From Massilia aquatica (lineage in GTDB: Bacteria > Pseudomonadota > Gammaproteobacteria > Burkholderiales > Burkholderiaceae_D), in the NCBI RefSeq assembly GCF_011682045.1, contig NZ_VVIW01000006.1:248001-312000 (forward strand): a stretch of DNA of 64,000 nucleotides. The letters are read 5' to 3'. Made by a program: the position numbers and the translations under genes. The notes beneath the pieces are model-generated. The model searched no databases, was not told where the DNA came from, and saw only the letters and a program-made list of their open reading frames with translations. The stretch's first letter is position 1. The number at the start of each line of letters is the position of its first letter. Of this stretch, positions 34,165-42,625 are shown piece after piece.

Positions 34165-35499
34165 ATGTCCCAGTTTCGTCTCGCTCGTATCAGCCTGATC
34201 TTGGCCGCCATTGGCCTCAACGCCGCCCCCGCGCTGATGACCAGCGCCAGCGCACAAACCGCCCCGGCTACGCCTGCGACCAGCGCCGCTCCGACCAAAC
34301 CCGACACCGTTCGTCCGGATCTGTACAAACTGCTCGAACCGGGCATGATCAAGGGCTTGATCGACGGCAAGAAATTTGCCGAAGTCCAGGAAAAAGTCAC
34401 CGCTGCCGAAGCCTTTGCCAACCGCACCCCGTACGAGACCTACGTCATCGAACGCATGAAGTTCGCCTTGGCCTCAGCCAGCGGCAACGATGCCCTGGCA
34501 ATGAGTTCGCTTGAAGCGATCATCAACTCGCCAAGCACGCCGGCGGCCGACAAGCCGGAATTCATCCTGGCGATGGGCAACATGCAGTTCAACGCCAAGA
34601 ACTATCCGAAGGCGATTGAATGGATGAAGCGCTACATCAGCGACGGCGGCTCGCCAACCCGCGTGCGCGGCTCGATCGTGCGTGCCTACTATCTGAACAA
34701 TGACTTCCCTGCGGCCAAGACCGAAGTGATGGCCATGCTGGCCGAGTCCGAAAAAGCCGGCAAAGTGCCGCCTGCGGACGACCTGCGCCTGCTGGCCACC
34801 ATCGCCGGCAAGCAGAAGGACATGGCAACCTACACCGCCACCGTCGAGAAGCTGGTGGCCTCGTATCCGACCGAAGAACTGTGGGCCGACCTGCTGCACC
34901 GCATGTACGGCAAGACCAGCTTCAACAGCAAGCTGCAACTGGACGCGTACCGTCTCGAGACCACCGTGCTCAAGCAGATGGAAGCGGAACAGTACGTCGA
35001 GATGGCTGAACTGGCACTGCTGGCCGGTTTCCCGATCGAAGCGAAAAAGGCGGTTGACGCCGGTTTCGCGGCCAATGTGCTGGGCACTGGCGCCAACGCC
35101 GCCAAGCACAAGTCGCTGCGCGAGCGCGCCAACAAGAATGCCGCCGACGACGTCAAGAACATCGCGTCGGGCGAAGCGAGCGCATCGAAACTGAAAGACG
35201 GCACCGGCCTGGTCAACCTGGGTTACGCGTATTCGACCATGGACGAGTTCGACAAGGGTGTCGACCTGATCGAAAAAGGCATCGCCAAAGGCGGCCTGAA
35301 GCGTCCTGAAGAAGCCAAGCTCAAGCTGGGCATGGCGCTGGCCAAGGCCGGCCGCAAGGACGATGCGATCAAGACCTTCGAGGGCATCAAGGGCACCGAT
35401 GGCATCGGCGACCTGGCGCGTTACTGGGTGATGTGGTTGAAGCGTCCTGCCGATACGGCAGCGGCAGCGGCCCCGGCAGCAGCGCCAGTGGCCAAGTAA
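34165..35499 (+). CDS. Exported TPR-like protein
   Basis: A 444-residue secreted protein with a signal peptide of about 30 residues (ends SASAQ) and an alanine/proline/threonine linker. A helical body follows with TPR-like pairs (ADKPEFILAMGNMQFNAKNY, GLVNLGYAYSTMDEFDKGVD, KLKLGMALAKAGRKDDAIKT). It is probably a periplasmic scaffold; the partner is unknown. The ATG at 34165 follows GAAGGA; an ATG eight codons upstream has no site. Codon use is typical of the genome. A strong terminator follows. Confidence 0.7.
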   Translation: MSQFRLARISLILAAIGLNAAPALMTSASAQTAPATPATSAAPTKPDTVRPDLYKLLEPGMIKGLIDGKKFAEVQEKVTAAEAFANRTPYETYVIERMKFALASASGNDALAMSSLEAIINSPSTPAADKPEFILAMGNMQFNAKNYPKAIEWMKRYISDGGSPTRVRGSIVRAYYLNNDFPAAKTEVMAMLAESEKAGKVPPADDLRLLATIAGKQKDMATYTATVEKLVASYPTEELWADLLHRMYGKTSFNSKLQLDAYRLETTVLKQMEAEQYVEMAELALLAGFPIEAKKAVDAGFAANVLGTGANAAKHKSLRERANKNAADDVKNIASGEASASKLKDGTGLVNLGYAYSTMDEFDKGVDLIEKGIAKGGLKRPEEAKLKLGMALAKAGRKDDAIKTFEGIKGTDGIGDLARYWVMWLKRPADTAAAAAPAAAPVAK

Positions 35500-35521
35500 T
35501 TCACGGCATGGCTGTATGAAC

Positions 35522-35557
35522 GGGCGGGTTCCGGCGCAAGCCGGGCCCGCCCTTTTT
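35522..35557 (+). terminator. Rho-independent terminator after the TPR-like gene
   Basis: GGGCGGG (35522-35528) and CCGGC pair with GCCGG and CCCGCCC (35546-35552) around a GCAA loop, followed by five T residues. Confidence 0.9.
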
Positions 35558-35663
35558 CGTTGGCGCAGGTAGATTAATCGCAGTCAAACAGGATGAATGT
35601 TTGATGAACCAAATGCATGTTGTCCCCTTCTAAACTTTGTACCCAGCCTCTAGGTCCAAGCGT

Positions 35664-35688
35664 TTACACCCCAGGCACAAAGGTGTTA
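35664..35688. promoter_or_regulatory. Possible ParD operator
   Basis: ACACC (35666-35670) and GGTGT (35682-35686) form an inverted repeat spaced by 11 nt, just upstream of the antitoxin ribosome site AAGGAG (35706-35711). Ribbon-helix-helix antitoxins usually autorepress at such sites. Confidence 0.35.
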
Positions 35689-35721
35689 CCCTAGTAGCAC
35701 CTTTTAAGGAGTTTTTTGATC

Positions 35722-36006
35722 ATGTCAACCACCTCACTAAAACTATCTTCAGAGCTCAAAGAGCGTGCCGTGGCGGTAGCCGACGAATTGGGAATCAGCA
35801 CACATGCGTTCATGGTCGGTGCGATCAGCCAAGCGACAGATGCGGCTGAGCAGCGAGCGGAGTTCGTTGCCCAGGCCCAAGCCGCGCTCGCAGAAACGCT
35901 TGAAACCGGGTTGGGCTACGATGCTGACGACGTGCGCAAGTATCTGCGAGAGCGCCTTACCAATCCTGATACAGCCAGGCCCAAGGCCAAGCCATGGCGA
36001 AAGTAA
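35722..36006 (+). CDS. ParD-like ribbon-helix-helix antitoxin
   Basis: A 94-residue protein whose N-terminus TSLKLSSELKERAVAVADEL and GISTHAFMVGAIS form a ribbon-helix-helix DNA-binding fold. The acidic C-terminal half (ETLETGLGYDADDVRKYLRE) is the likely toxin-binding tail. It overlaps the toxin gene by 13 nt, as is usual for type II modules. The ATG is chosen over an in-frame TTG six nt upstream. Confidence 0.8.
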   Translation: MSTTSLKLSSELKERAVAVADELGISTHAFMVGAISQATDAAEQRAEFVAQAQAALAETLETGLGYDADDVRKYLRERLTNPDTARPKAKPWRK

Positions 36007-36284
36007 GCTACACAAATCGCGCTGTTGCCGATCTTGACCATATAAGCCACTTTCTCTTGACGAGAAATTCAGATGCGTTGGGTACACTCGACCTGATTGA
36101 CGAAGCCATCAGCATTCTCGGCCGTCATCCTTTCGTTGGACGGCCAGCCGAGACGGGATTGCACGAACTGGTCATTTCACAAGGGAAGAGTGGCTATATC
36201 GCACTGTATAACTACGCTGCGCAGCATGATGTCATTCATATCCTATCCATCAGGCACCAACGCGAAGTGGGCTTCCGGATATAG
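35994..36284 (+). CDS. RelE/ParE-family toxin
   Basis: A 96-residue toxin of the ParE/RelE superfamily with the typical start VSYTNRAVADLDHISHFL, the middle AISILGRHPFVGRPAETGLH and the end HILSIRHQREVGFR. ParE members poison DNA gyrase while RelE members cleave mRNA; this cannot be resolved by eye. It is translationally coupled to the antitoxin gene. The region has lower GC than its neighbours, in keeping with horizontal gain. Confidence 0.82.
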   Translation: MAKVSYTNRAVADLDHISHFLLTRNSDALGTLDLIDEAISILGRHPFVGRPAETGLHELVISQGKSGYIALYNYAAQHDVIHILSIRHQREVGFRI

Positions 36285-36411
36285 TTCGTTTAGCAAATCT
36301 GCTGCCTGTAGCGTTGGTTGAGCAGCGGGCCCATTCAGGTATGAATCCGGATCGTGCGCCAAGGCCTCAGCCTGACAACCAGCCACGCGTTCACACGCAC
36401 ACGGCAGCCCT

Positions 36412-37065
36412 TCACCACCGCTGAAGACCCTTGATCCAGTTCCAGAACGGGTCGTCCGATTCCTCCTCGTGCATACCGACAGTACTTGAAACAATCTCCG
36501 ATGCCCGTGCGGGAATGCTCAGTCCGAGCGTCGCTTCGACATATTCTTGAAACAGCAGGGGCGGCGGAGTGTACTCGTCATTGTCGTCGCTTTCCTCTTG
36601 GAATATGTCGTCGGGCGTTCGCTCGAAGTTGTCGGGCCAACAGAGATCCGCGTAGCCGATTGCCAGCAGGCGTAACAGGTCTTCCATGTTGTCTGTCAGC
36701 ACACAAAGCATCACCGACCCGGACCCGGAGCCCAAATGCACGATCCGCTGCTGCCCATCGTCGTCCAGCCAAAGCCCGGCCCAGGATCCATCGCCGCCGG
36801 TTCTCAGGAATATCACCAGGCGGTCGTTCACCTCGGGATCATTACAGTGGGTCCAGCCGGCGGTATCAGAAGGGTCCGGCACGTGGAAGGCAAGGTGGGT
36901 CATGTCGTCATATTCAGGCGCCGGATACACCGTCATGTAGCGGCTCCCATCGGGGCGCGTCCGGACGCAACCGTGTTCTTCTATGAATTCCAGGGCTTGC
37001 CGCAGCACGTCCGGCAGTGGATTTCGCTTTGGAAAAGCTGCTGCCATGTCGTCGGTAAATTTCAT
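36412..37065 (-). CDS. SUKH-like (SMI1/KNR4) protein, possible immunity protein
   Basis: A 217-residue acidic cytosolic protein. The block NMEDLLRLLAIGYADLCWPD and the acidic C-terminus DDPFWNWI look like SUKH-superfamily proteins, many of which protect against polymorphic toxins. The N-terminal half has VYPAPEYDDMTHLAFHVPD. The assignment is by appearance only. A 54-codon ORF overlaps its start by 4 nt. No toxin gene is recognisable nearby, so it may be an orphan immunity gene. Confidence 0.6.
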   Translation of the reverse strand: MKFTDDMAAAFPKRNPLPDVLRQALEFIEEHGCVRTRPDGSRYMTVYPAPEYDDMTHLAFHVPDPSDTAGWTHCNDPEVNDRLVIFLRTGGDGSWAGLWLDDDGQQRIVHLGSGSGSVMLCVLTDNMEDLLRLLAIGYADLCWPDNFERTPDDIFQEESDDNDEYTPPPLLFQEYVEATLGLSIPARASEIVSSTVGMHEEESDDPFWNWIKGLQRW

Positions 37066-37226
37066 GGTTTCCGATGCAATGCGTGAAAGACCAAAGATAA
37101 CGTTTTCGTTCGTATTCGCATGACGATACCACCCGCTGGCTCGCAGATCGCCACCTTGCTTCGCCGTGGAACCGGCGTGTCGGAAACACCCTCCTCCACA
37201 TGACCGTCACGTGTATGTTTCTTCAT
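37062..37226 (-). CDS. Small ORF coupled to the SUKH-like gene
   Basis: A 54-residue ORF whose ATG at 37226 follows GGGAG and whose stop overlaps the next start as ATGA. It is basic and starts MKKHTRDGHVEEGVSDTPVP. The overlap suggests it is translated. It may be the remnant end of a lost toxin gene or a short regulator; I do not recognise it. Confidence 0.35.
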   Translation of the reverse strand: MKKHTRDGHVEEGVSDTPVPRRSKVAICEPAGGIVMRIRTKTLSLVFHALHRKP

Positions 37227-37423
37227 GTCCGCTCCCATCTCGCCCCACTGATACGGGCAAAAATTTCTTGAGACCAGTAATCTTACCGCCTCGTTATCAC
37301 CCTGGCATAGGTCTTTCCAGAGAACTCCTCCATCACCGCCTGCCGCGCAACCTGCCGCAGATCGCGGTATCGTTTCTCCAAGGCAGTCCGGGAAGGATCC
37401 AGCACAAAGAGCTCTCAAAAAAA

Positions 37424-37450
37424 ACGGGACGCACAAGCGTCCCGTTATTT
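37424..37450 (-). terminator. Rho-independent terminator of the TonB receptor gene
   Basis: ACGGGACGC/GCGTCCCGT with an ACAA loop (37424-37445). On the minus strand a run of eight T follows. It sits 38 nt after the receptor stop codon. Confidence 0.9.
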
Positions 37451-37482
37451 ATCAAAGGGACCGAAGTCCCTCCATCATCGGC

Positions 37483-40281
37483 TTAGTATTTGCCGTGCAG
37501 CGCCAGGTAGATCTGGCGGCCGTTCTTGTACAGGGAACCCGGCACATCCATCGCGCCGGCGGTATGAATCACCGAACGCACCAACGGATTGTTCAGGTCC
37601 TTGCCATCGAGCGTGACGCTGAAGTTCTCGTTGATCTGGTACGCCAGCGATGCCGACAGCGATCCCACCGAGGCCTGGTACGAGGCCGAACTGCGGCTCG
37701 TGCCATTGAGGAAGCCCGAGCGCCAGCTATACGTCAAACGCGCGCTGATCTTGTTCTGCTCATAGAAAGCGCCGACGTTATAGGCGTTCTTGGACGTTCC
37801 GATCAGGGTGCAATCGGCATACGTGAGCGCGCCGCACATCGAACCCGGCGCCTTGCCGGTTTCTTTACCCAGGGTGTAGGTGTAATTCGCATTCACGCCA
37901 AAGCCTGCCGGCAGCGCCTGCTGATACGAGAACTCCAGGCCCTTCACTTCCGCCGTGGTGTTGAGCGGGGTGTCGATCTTGTACTCGGTGTTCTTCTTCT
38001 GCAGCTGGTTGTAGAAGGTTGCCGTGCCCGAACCGTAGGTCACGTAGCCGTCCAGCGCCGAGTAGAACGCGCCGGCCGCCAGCAGCGACTTCTCGGCAAA
38101 ATACCACTCCACGCCCAGGTCGAAGTTATTGGCGCGGATTGGACGCAGGTTCGGATTGCCCGCTTTGCCGGTGCCCTGCACGTCGAGCAGGTCGGTACCG
38201 GCCATCTGGCCCAGTTCCGGACGCGCCATGGTGCGGCTGGTCGAAAAGCGCGCCACCAGGTTCTTCGACAGGTCCATGCGGAAGTTTGCGCTTGGCAGGA
38301 AGTCGAGGTAGGTATTGGTGTACAGGCGCGGCTCGAACGTGCCGCTCGGCGCGATCTCGTTGCGTTCGACTTCTTCCTTGGTGTGCACCACGCGCACGCC
38401 GATATTGCCCGAAATGCCGTCGGCGCCGAAGTTCGCCATCACGTAGGCCGAACGGGTCGGCTCCTTGATCTTGAATTCGTTTTGCTTCAAGTGGCCTTCG
38501 TACTTGGCATGGGTGCTCAGCCAGTTGTTGACGGCTTCGCGCGAGAACGTCCACCAGCCGGCGCCATTGGCGTCGAGGTCGTTGAACTCGGTCGGGAACG
38601 AGGTCAGGCCGCTCATCGGCAGGTTGCTGACCAAACTCAGGCTCGGCAAGGCGTTGATGCCGATGGCGGTCAGGTCGCGCTTGTGCTCCGCACCGCGCAC
38701 GCCGAACTGGATCGACTGCACGCTGGCCAGGTCGAGTTTGTAGGTGCCGTCAATCTGGCCGTAGACTTCCTTGTCGATCGCGGTCACGTGCGAACCGTAG
38801 GTATAAGGCACATTGCCGGTGCCGTCAGGGCCGCCGCCGATCGAGAATTTGTCGGCACCCGGAATCACGTAGGTGACTGCCTTGTCCACGCCATTCATGG
38901 TGTAGCTGCCGCCGGTGTACGGCATCCAGACGCCCAGCGCGCCGCTTTTGGTATTGCCCAGGCCTTTGGTCGAGCCGACCTTGCCGGCCAGGGTCAGCTT
39001 GTCGTTGACGCGCCATTTGCCGTCCAGATTGACGAACTTGGATTGGCTCTCGGCGACCGGACGGCTGAATTCTTCCTGCACCGCGCTCGACATGGTGCCG
39101 CAGACCGCGCCGCAGTTGGCCGGCACGGTGCCGGTCAGCTGGGTCAGCACGCCGTTGTTGACAGTACCGCTCACGTTACCCGCCGGAAAACCCTTGGCCG
39201 CCCAGTTCGGCGCCAGGAAACGGCCCAGCGACTGCATGAAATTGTGGTTGATGTTCGGTGCGTCGAGGTGCGAACGGAACACGGAAAGGTCGAGCGAGAT
39301 GTCGCTGGTCGGCTTGAACTGCACGTCGACCAGGCCGCCCTTGCGCGTGCGCTCCTGCTCGAACCAGGCGGTGCCGCCCAGGTAGTTGGCCTTGGCGCCC
39401 TTGACCGGATCGGTCTTGATGGCGGTCGAGGAACCAGGCACGCCCTTGTCGATGGACGAGCCGGCGTCGACCGGATCGTACCAGAGGCCGTTTTCCTGGC
39501 CGACCCGGCTCAGGGTACGTTTTTCATGGAAGCCCTGGACCATCACGGCCAGGTTGCCGGCCTCGTTCTTCCAGTTCACCAGGCCGTTGAACTGGCCATC
39601 GTTCTTGCCCGAGTTTTGCGAATTCACGGCGCCCAGGCTGACCTGTGCGCTGATGCCCTTCTTGAAGTCCAGCGGTTTGCGCGTTTCGATGTCCACCACA
39701 CCGACCGCGCCGCCTTCGAGCAGGTTGGCCTGCGAACCTTTGTGCACCGTCACGCGGCCGATCAGTTCGGACGGGAACAGGGAGAAGCTGACGCTGCGGC
39801 CACCGCCGATGATGTTATCGGCAAACCAGTCGCCGCTCGAGACGGTGTGGCTGTTGAGGGTGGTGAGGGTCAGGCCGAACGGGGTGCCGCGCAGGGCCAC
39901 GCGGTCGTTCTCGCCGAAGCTGCCTTCCGAGCCGCCGGCGGCGGCCACGCTCACGCCCGGCAGGCGTTGCAGGGAGTCGGCGACGTTCTTGTCGGGCATC
40001 TTGCCCACGTCTTCAGCAGTAATGACTTCGACCATCGTGTCCGAATTGCGCTTCTGGTTCAGCGACTGCTGCATGGCCGCGCGGATACCGGTGACGACCA
40101 CCACTTCGGTCTTCGCGTCCGGGTCCACGGCCGGCACGGTCGCGGCCTGGGCCTGGGCTTGCGCCTGGGCCGACATCGCGATGCTCAACACCAGAATAGC
40201 TGCCGCCGACGCTACCGGCGTCAGGCTGGTCGATACAGGACGCTCTGCGTTCTTATTCACTACTGACTGATTGCGCTTCAT
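37483..40281 (-). CDS. TonB-dependent receptor, likely chitooligosaccharide/GlcNAc uptake
   Basis: A 932-residue outer-membrane receptor of the Xanthomonas/Caulobacter carbohydrate type. The signal peptide (about 1-47) ends in a run of QA. The plug domain starts EVVVVTGIRAAMQQSLNQKR and continues EDVGKMPDKNVADSLQRLPG. A 22-strand barrel ends in the aromatic LALHGKY. The ATG at 40281 follows AAGGGGGAAG; an in-frame upstream ATG at 40374 is not supported. It is divergent from a GntR gene, and shared TAATACCA sites link it to the GlcNAc operon 6 kb away. The ligand is inferred. Confidence 0.88.
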   Translation of the reverse strand: MKRNQSVVNKNAERPVSTSLTPVASAAAILVLSIAMSAQAQAQAQAATVPAVDPDAKTEVVVVTGIRAAMQQSLNQKRNSDTMVEVITAEDVGKMPDKNVADSLQRLPGVSVAAAGGSEGSFGENDRVALRGTPFGLTLTTLNSHTVSSGDWFADNIIGGGRSVSFSLFPSELIGRVTVHKGSQANLLEGGAVGVVDIETRKPLDFKKGISAQVSLGAVNSQNSGKNDGQFNGLVNWKNEAGNLAVMVQGFHEKRTLSRVGQENGLWYDPVDAGSSIDKGVPGSSTAIKTDPVKGAKANYLGGTAWFEQERTRKGGLVDVQFKPTSDISLDLSVFRSHLDAPNINHNFMQSLGRFLAPNWAAKGFPAGNVSGTVNNGVLTQLTGTVPANCGAVCGTMSSAVQEEFSRPVAESQSKFVNLDGKWRVNDKLTLAGKVGSTKGLGNTKSGALGVWMPYTGGSYTMNGVDKAVTYVIPGADKFSIGGGPDGTGNVPYTYGSHVTAIDKEVYGQIDGTYKLDLASVQSIQFGVRGAEHKRDLTAIGINALPSLSLVSNLPMSGLTSFPTEFNDLDANGAGWWTFSREAVNNWLSTHAKYEGHLKQNEFKIKEPTRSAYVMANFGADGISGNIGVRVVHTKEEVERNEIAPSGTFEPRLYTNTYLDFLPSANFRMDLSKNLVARFSTSRTMARPELGQMAGTDLLDVQGTGKAGNPNLRPIRANNFDLGVEWYFAEKSLLAAGAFYSALDGYVTYGSGTATFYNQLQKKNTEYKIDTPLNTTAEVKGLEFSYQQALPAGFGVNANYTYTLGKETGKAPGSMCGALTYADCTLIGTSKNAYNVGAFYEQNKISARLTYSWRSGFLNGTSRSSASYQASVGSLSASLAYQINENFSVTLDGKDLNNPLVRSVIHTAGAMDVPGSLYKNGRQIYLALHGKY

Positions 40282-40650
40282 TACTTCCCCCTTGATGTTG
40301 GCTCCGTGAGTAAGCCAGTTCATTTTTAACAACGACTTTTTATGTGCTACGGGTACCACCACGTCTAAAACCAATCTAACGCCAATATACTCCTCTTTAA
40401 TACCAGAACACTACCAGTTAAGTGATTTTTTTCATATGTTGTTTCGCTAATACAGGGGTGGACTGGGAAATTGGCCAAGTGGTCTGGTCATCCGTGGCGA
40501 ATTTGGCGTAGTTGTGAGAGGGAGGGGTATTACAGCGGTCTTTTTTTGGTATTATCGTTATATGCAAATACGACAACTGCATGATGTGGCGGATTTGCGC
40601 CAAAGACCGGGAAAAGTGGTCCCATCCTTACAAAAGAAAGCGCCATTGGT
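40282..40650. promoter_or_regulatory. Divergent control region of the TonB receptor and gntR2
   Basis: No gene fits in these 369 nt, which are AT-richer than the surroundings. They hold TAATACCA (40398-40405) and the inverse TGGTATTA (40547-40554), identical to the half-site at the GlcNAc operon promoter, and further CTACCAGTT and GGTATTAC partial copies. The spacing of 140 bp between the two octamers would allow looping. -10-like TATATT lies on the minus strand near 40387. Confidence 0.5.
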
Positions 40651-41391
40651 ATGACATCGCTCGCCCAGATCATGCAGACGCTGGCGCAGACCAGCTCCCA
40701 GCCGCTGTACCAGCAATTGCAGCGCGCCTTGCGCGAAGCGATCGACCAGCGCCTGTTCGGCCCGGACGAAGCCTTGCCGGCCGAACGCCAGCTGGCGCTC
40801 GACCTGTCGATCTCGCGCATCACGGTGCGCAAGGCGATCGATGGGCTGGTGAGCGAGGGTTTACTGGTCAAGCGGCCCGGCTCGGGCAACTTCATCAATA
40901 CCCGGATCGAGAAGAATTTCGCCAAGCTGACCTCGTTTTCGGAAGACATGCGGGCACGCGGACGCACGCCGCGCAGCGTGTGGCTCAAGCGTTCGGAGGG
41001 CACGGTGACGCCCGAAGAAGCCCTGCGCCTGCGCCTGTCGCCGGGGGCGCCGGTGTACCGCTTCAACCGGATTCGCTACGCGGACGAACTGCCGATGTGC
41101 CTGGAGTACGCGACCATCGTGGCATCGTGTTTGCCGTCGCTCGATGTGGTGGGCGTGTCGATGTACGAGGCGCTGGAAGCGGCCGGCAACCGGCCCACGC
41201 GCGCGCTGCAACGCTTATCGGCGCTACTGCTCAACGCGGAGCAGGCCAAGCTGCTGCAGTCGAAGGAAGGCGATGCGGGATTGTGCGTGGAACGGCTGGC
41301 GTTCTTGAGGGATGGCCGGGCGGTGGAGTTTTGCCGCTCGTACTTCAGGGGGGATATGTATGATTTTGTGGCGGAGTTGAGTACGGCGTAG
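40651..41391 (+). CDS. GntR/HutC-family regulator, second copy
   Basis: A 246-residue GntR with wHTH (about 20-80; DEALPAERQLALDLSISRIT, KRPGSGNFI) and UTRA domain (about 95-240). It is homologous to the operon-encoded GntR at 25735 along its full length. Its divergence from the TonB receptor suggests it represses that gene in the absence of amino sugar. It likely reads the same TGGTATTA-type sites; which regulator binds which site is unknown. Confidence 0.9.
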   Translation: MTSLAQIMQTLAQTSSQPLYQQLQRALREAIDQRLFGPDEALPAERQLALDLSISRITVRKAIDGLVSEGLLVKRPGSGNFINTRIEKNFAKLTSFSEDMRARGRTPRSVWLKRSEGTVTPEEALRLRLSPGAPVYRFNRIRYADELPMCLEYATIVASCLPSLDVVGVSMYEALEAAGNRPTRALQRLSALLLNAEQAKLLQSKEGDAGLCVERLAFLRDGRAVEFCRSYFRGDMYDFVAELSTA

Positions 41392-41518
41392 TTGTAACCC
41401 CGGACATTCAACGCATAATCTGGCTCCCAAATCACTACAGATGATTTGTCGTGCGTGCTCGCACGGACCGATTCGATACAATGAAAAGCACACCTGCCGC
41501 CAGATCTTGGAGAGGACC

Positions 41519-41707
41519 GTGACCAAGCCAGTCAACGCTGAATCGATCCAGCAAAAGCCTCAGTCAACAGAGACTGCCGGGCGAATTTTTTCTGTTTCTC
41601 TCCAAGAAATCCCACGCGTCAGCGCCGAATCGCGCGCCCGGCTGGAAGCAGCCGCCAGAAGGCCAGCGACTGCGCGGCGCAACTTTCCAACGATCATCAC
41701 GGACTAA
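41519..41707 (+). CDS. Small hypothetical protein
   Basis: A 62-codon ORF from a GTG at 41519 preceded by GGAGAGG. It is basic, low in hydrophobics and ends ARRNFPTIITD. It has no recognisable domain. The ribosome site is its main support. It lies between gntR2 and the SDR gene, converging on the latter. Confidence 0.35.
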   Translation: MTKPVNAESIQQKPQSTETAGRIFSVSLQEIPRVSAESRARLEAAARRPATARRNFPTIITD

Positions 41708-41746
41708 GGCTGGCCGGTTTCACCCGTCGCGAAGCCATAGGATTGC

Positions 41747-42526
41747 TTAAATCGCCGTCAAGCCGCCATCAACCGCCAGCTGATGCCCGGTCACGAACGA
41801 ACTCTGTTCGGAACACAGCCACATCGCCGCATTCGCAATCTCGACCGGCTCGGCGAAGCGGCCCATCGGATGCACATTGCGCAGCTTTTTCTCGCGCAGC
41901 GGTTCGCGTTCCAGCGCGCGGCCCATCATCGGGGTATTGACCACGCCCGGGCACACGCTGTTGATGCGAATCCCCTCGCGCGCATACTCGGCCGCGGCGG
42001 TCTTGGTCATGCCGACCACCGCGTGCTTGCTGGCCGCGTAGATCGGCTGCGTCGGCGCGCCCACCAGGCCGGCCACCGACGCCGTGTTCACGATCGAGCC
42101 GCTGCCCTGCTTGAGCATCTGGCGAATTTCGTACTTCATGCAAAGCCAGGTGCCTTTGACGTTGACGTTCATGATGCGGTCGAACAGCGCCTCGTCGGCG
42201 TCCGCCAGCGGCAGGTGCTCTTCTTCGATCCCCGCATTGTTGAACGCGCAATCGAGCTTGCCGTAATACGCCACCGTCTTGTCAACCAGCGCTTCGACTT
42301 CCGCCGCACGCGTCACGTTGCACTGCACGAACAGCGCCTTGCCGCCATTTTCGACGATCATCGCCGCCGTCGCATGCCCGCCGTCGACCGACGTATCGGC
42401 CACCACCACGCAGGCGCCCGCGCGCCCGAATGCCACTGCGGCAGCGCGTCCGATGCCGCCCGCCGCGCCCGTTACGAGAACAACCTTACCCTCGAACGAG
42501 GTGTCCTTCTGCTTCTCCCTGGCCAT
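41747..42526 (-). CDS. SDR-family oxidoreductase
   Basis: A 259-residue classical short-chain dehydrogenase. The nucleotide motif TGAAGGIG is at 19-26, NNAGI follows in FNNAGIEEEHLPL, and the catalytic YxxxK is YAASK. The C-terminal PMGRFAEPVEIANAAMWLCS is standard. It oxidises or reduces an alcohol/ketone with NAD(P); substrate unknown. The ATG at 42526 gives the usual length; upstream in-frame codons are not supported. It stands alone. Confidence 0.9.
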   Translation of the reverse strand: MAREKQKDTSFEGKVVLVTGAAGGIGRAAAVAFGRAGACVVVADTSVDGGHATAAMIVENGGKALFVQCNVTRAAEVEALVDKTVAYYGKLDCAFNNAGIEEEHLPLADADEALFDRIMNVNVKGTWLCMKYEIRQMLKQGSGSIVNTASVAGLVGAPTQPIYAASKHAVVGMTKTAAAEYAREGIRINSVCPGVVNTPMMGRALEREPLREKKLRNVHPMGRFAEPVEIANAAMWLCSEQSSFVTGHQLAVDGGLTAI

Positions 42527-42625
42527 GATCCAACATCTCCGTATGTTCTGCGGAGGAAGCAAATGCTTCCTCCAAGCAACAGAATACCGTAAACGTTGCT
42601 ATCCCGCCAGCAAGTATTGCTCTCT

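Noticed and set aside
37495-40266. A 923-codon plus-strand frame opposite the TonB receptor
   Set aside because: Same kind of shadow frame; it has no signal peptide or domain and the real receptor with plug and barrel motifs is on the minus strand.
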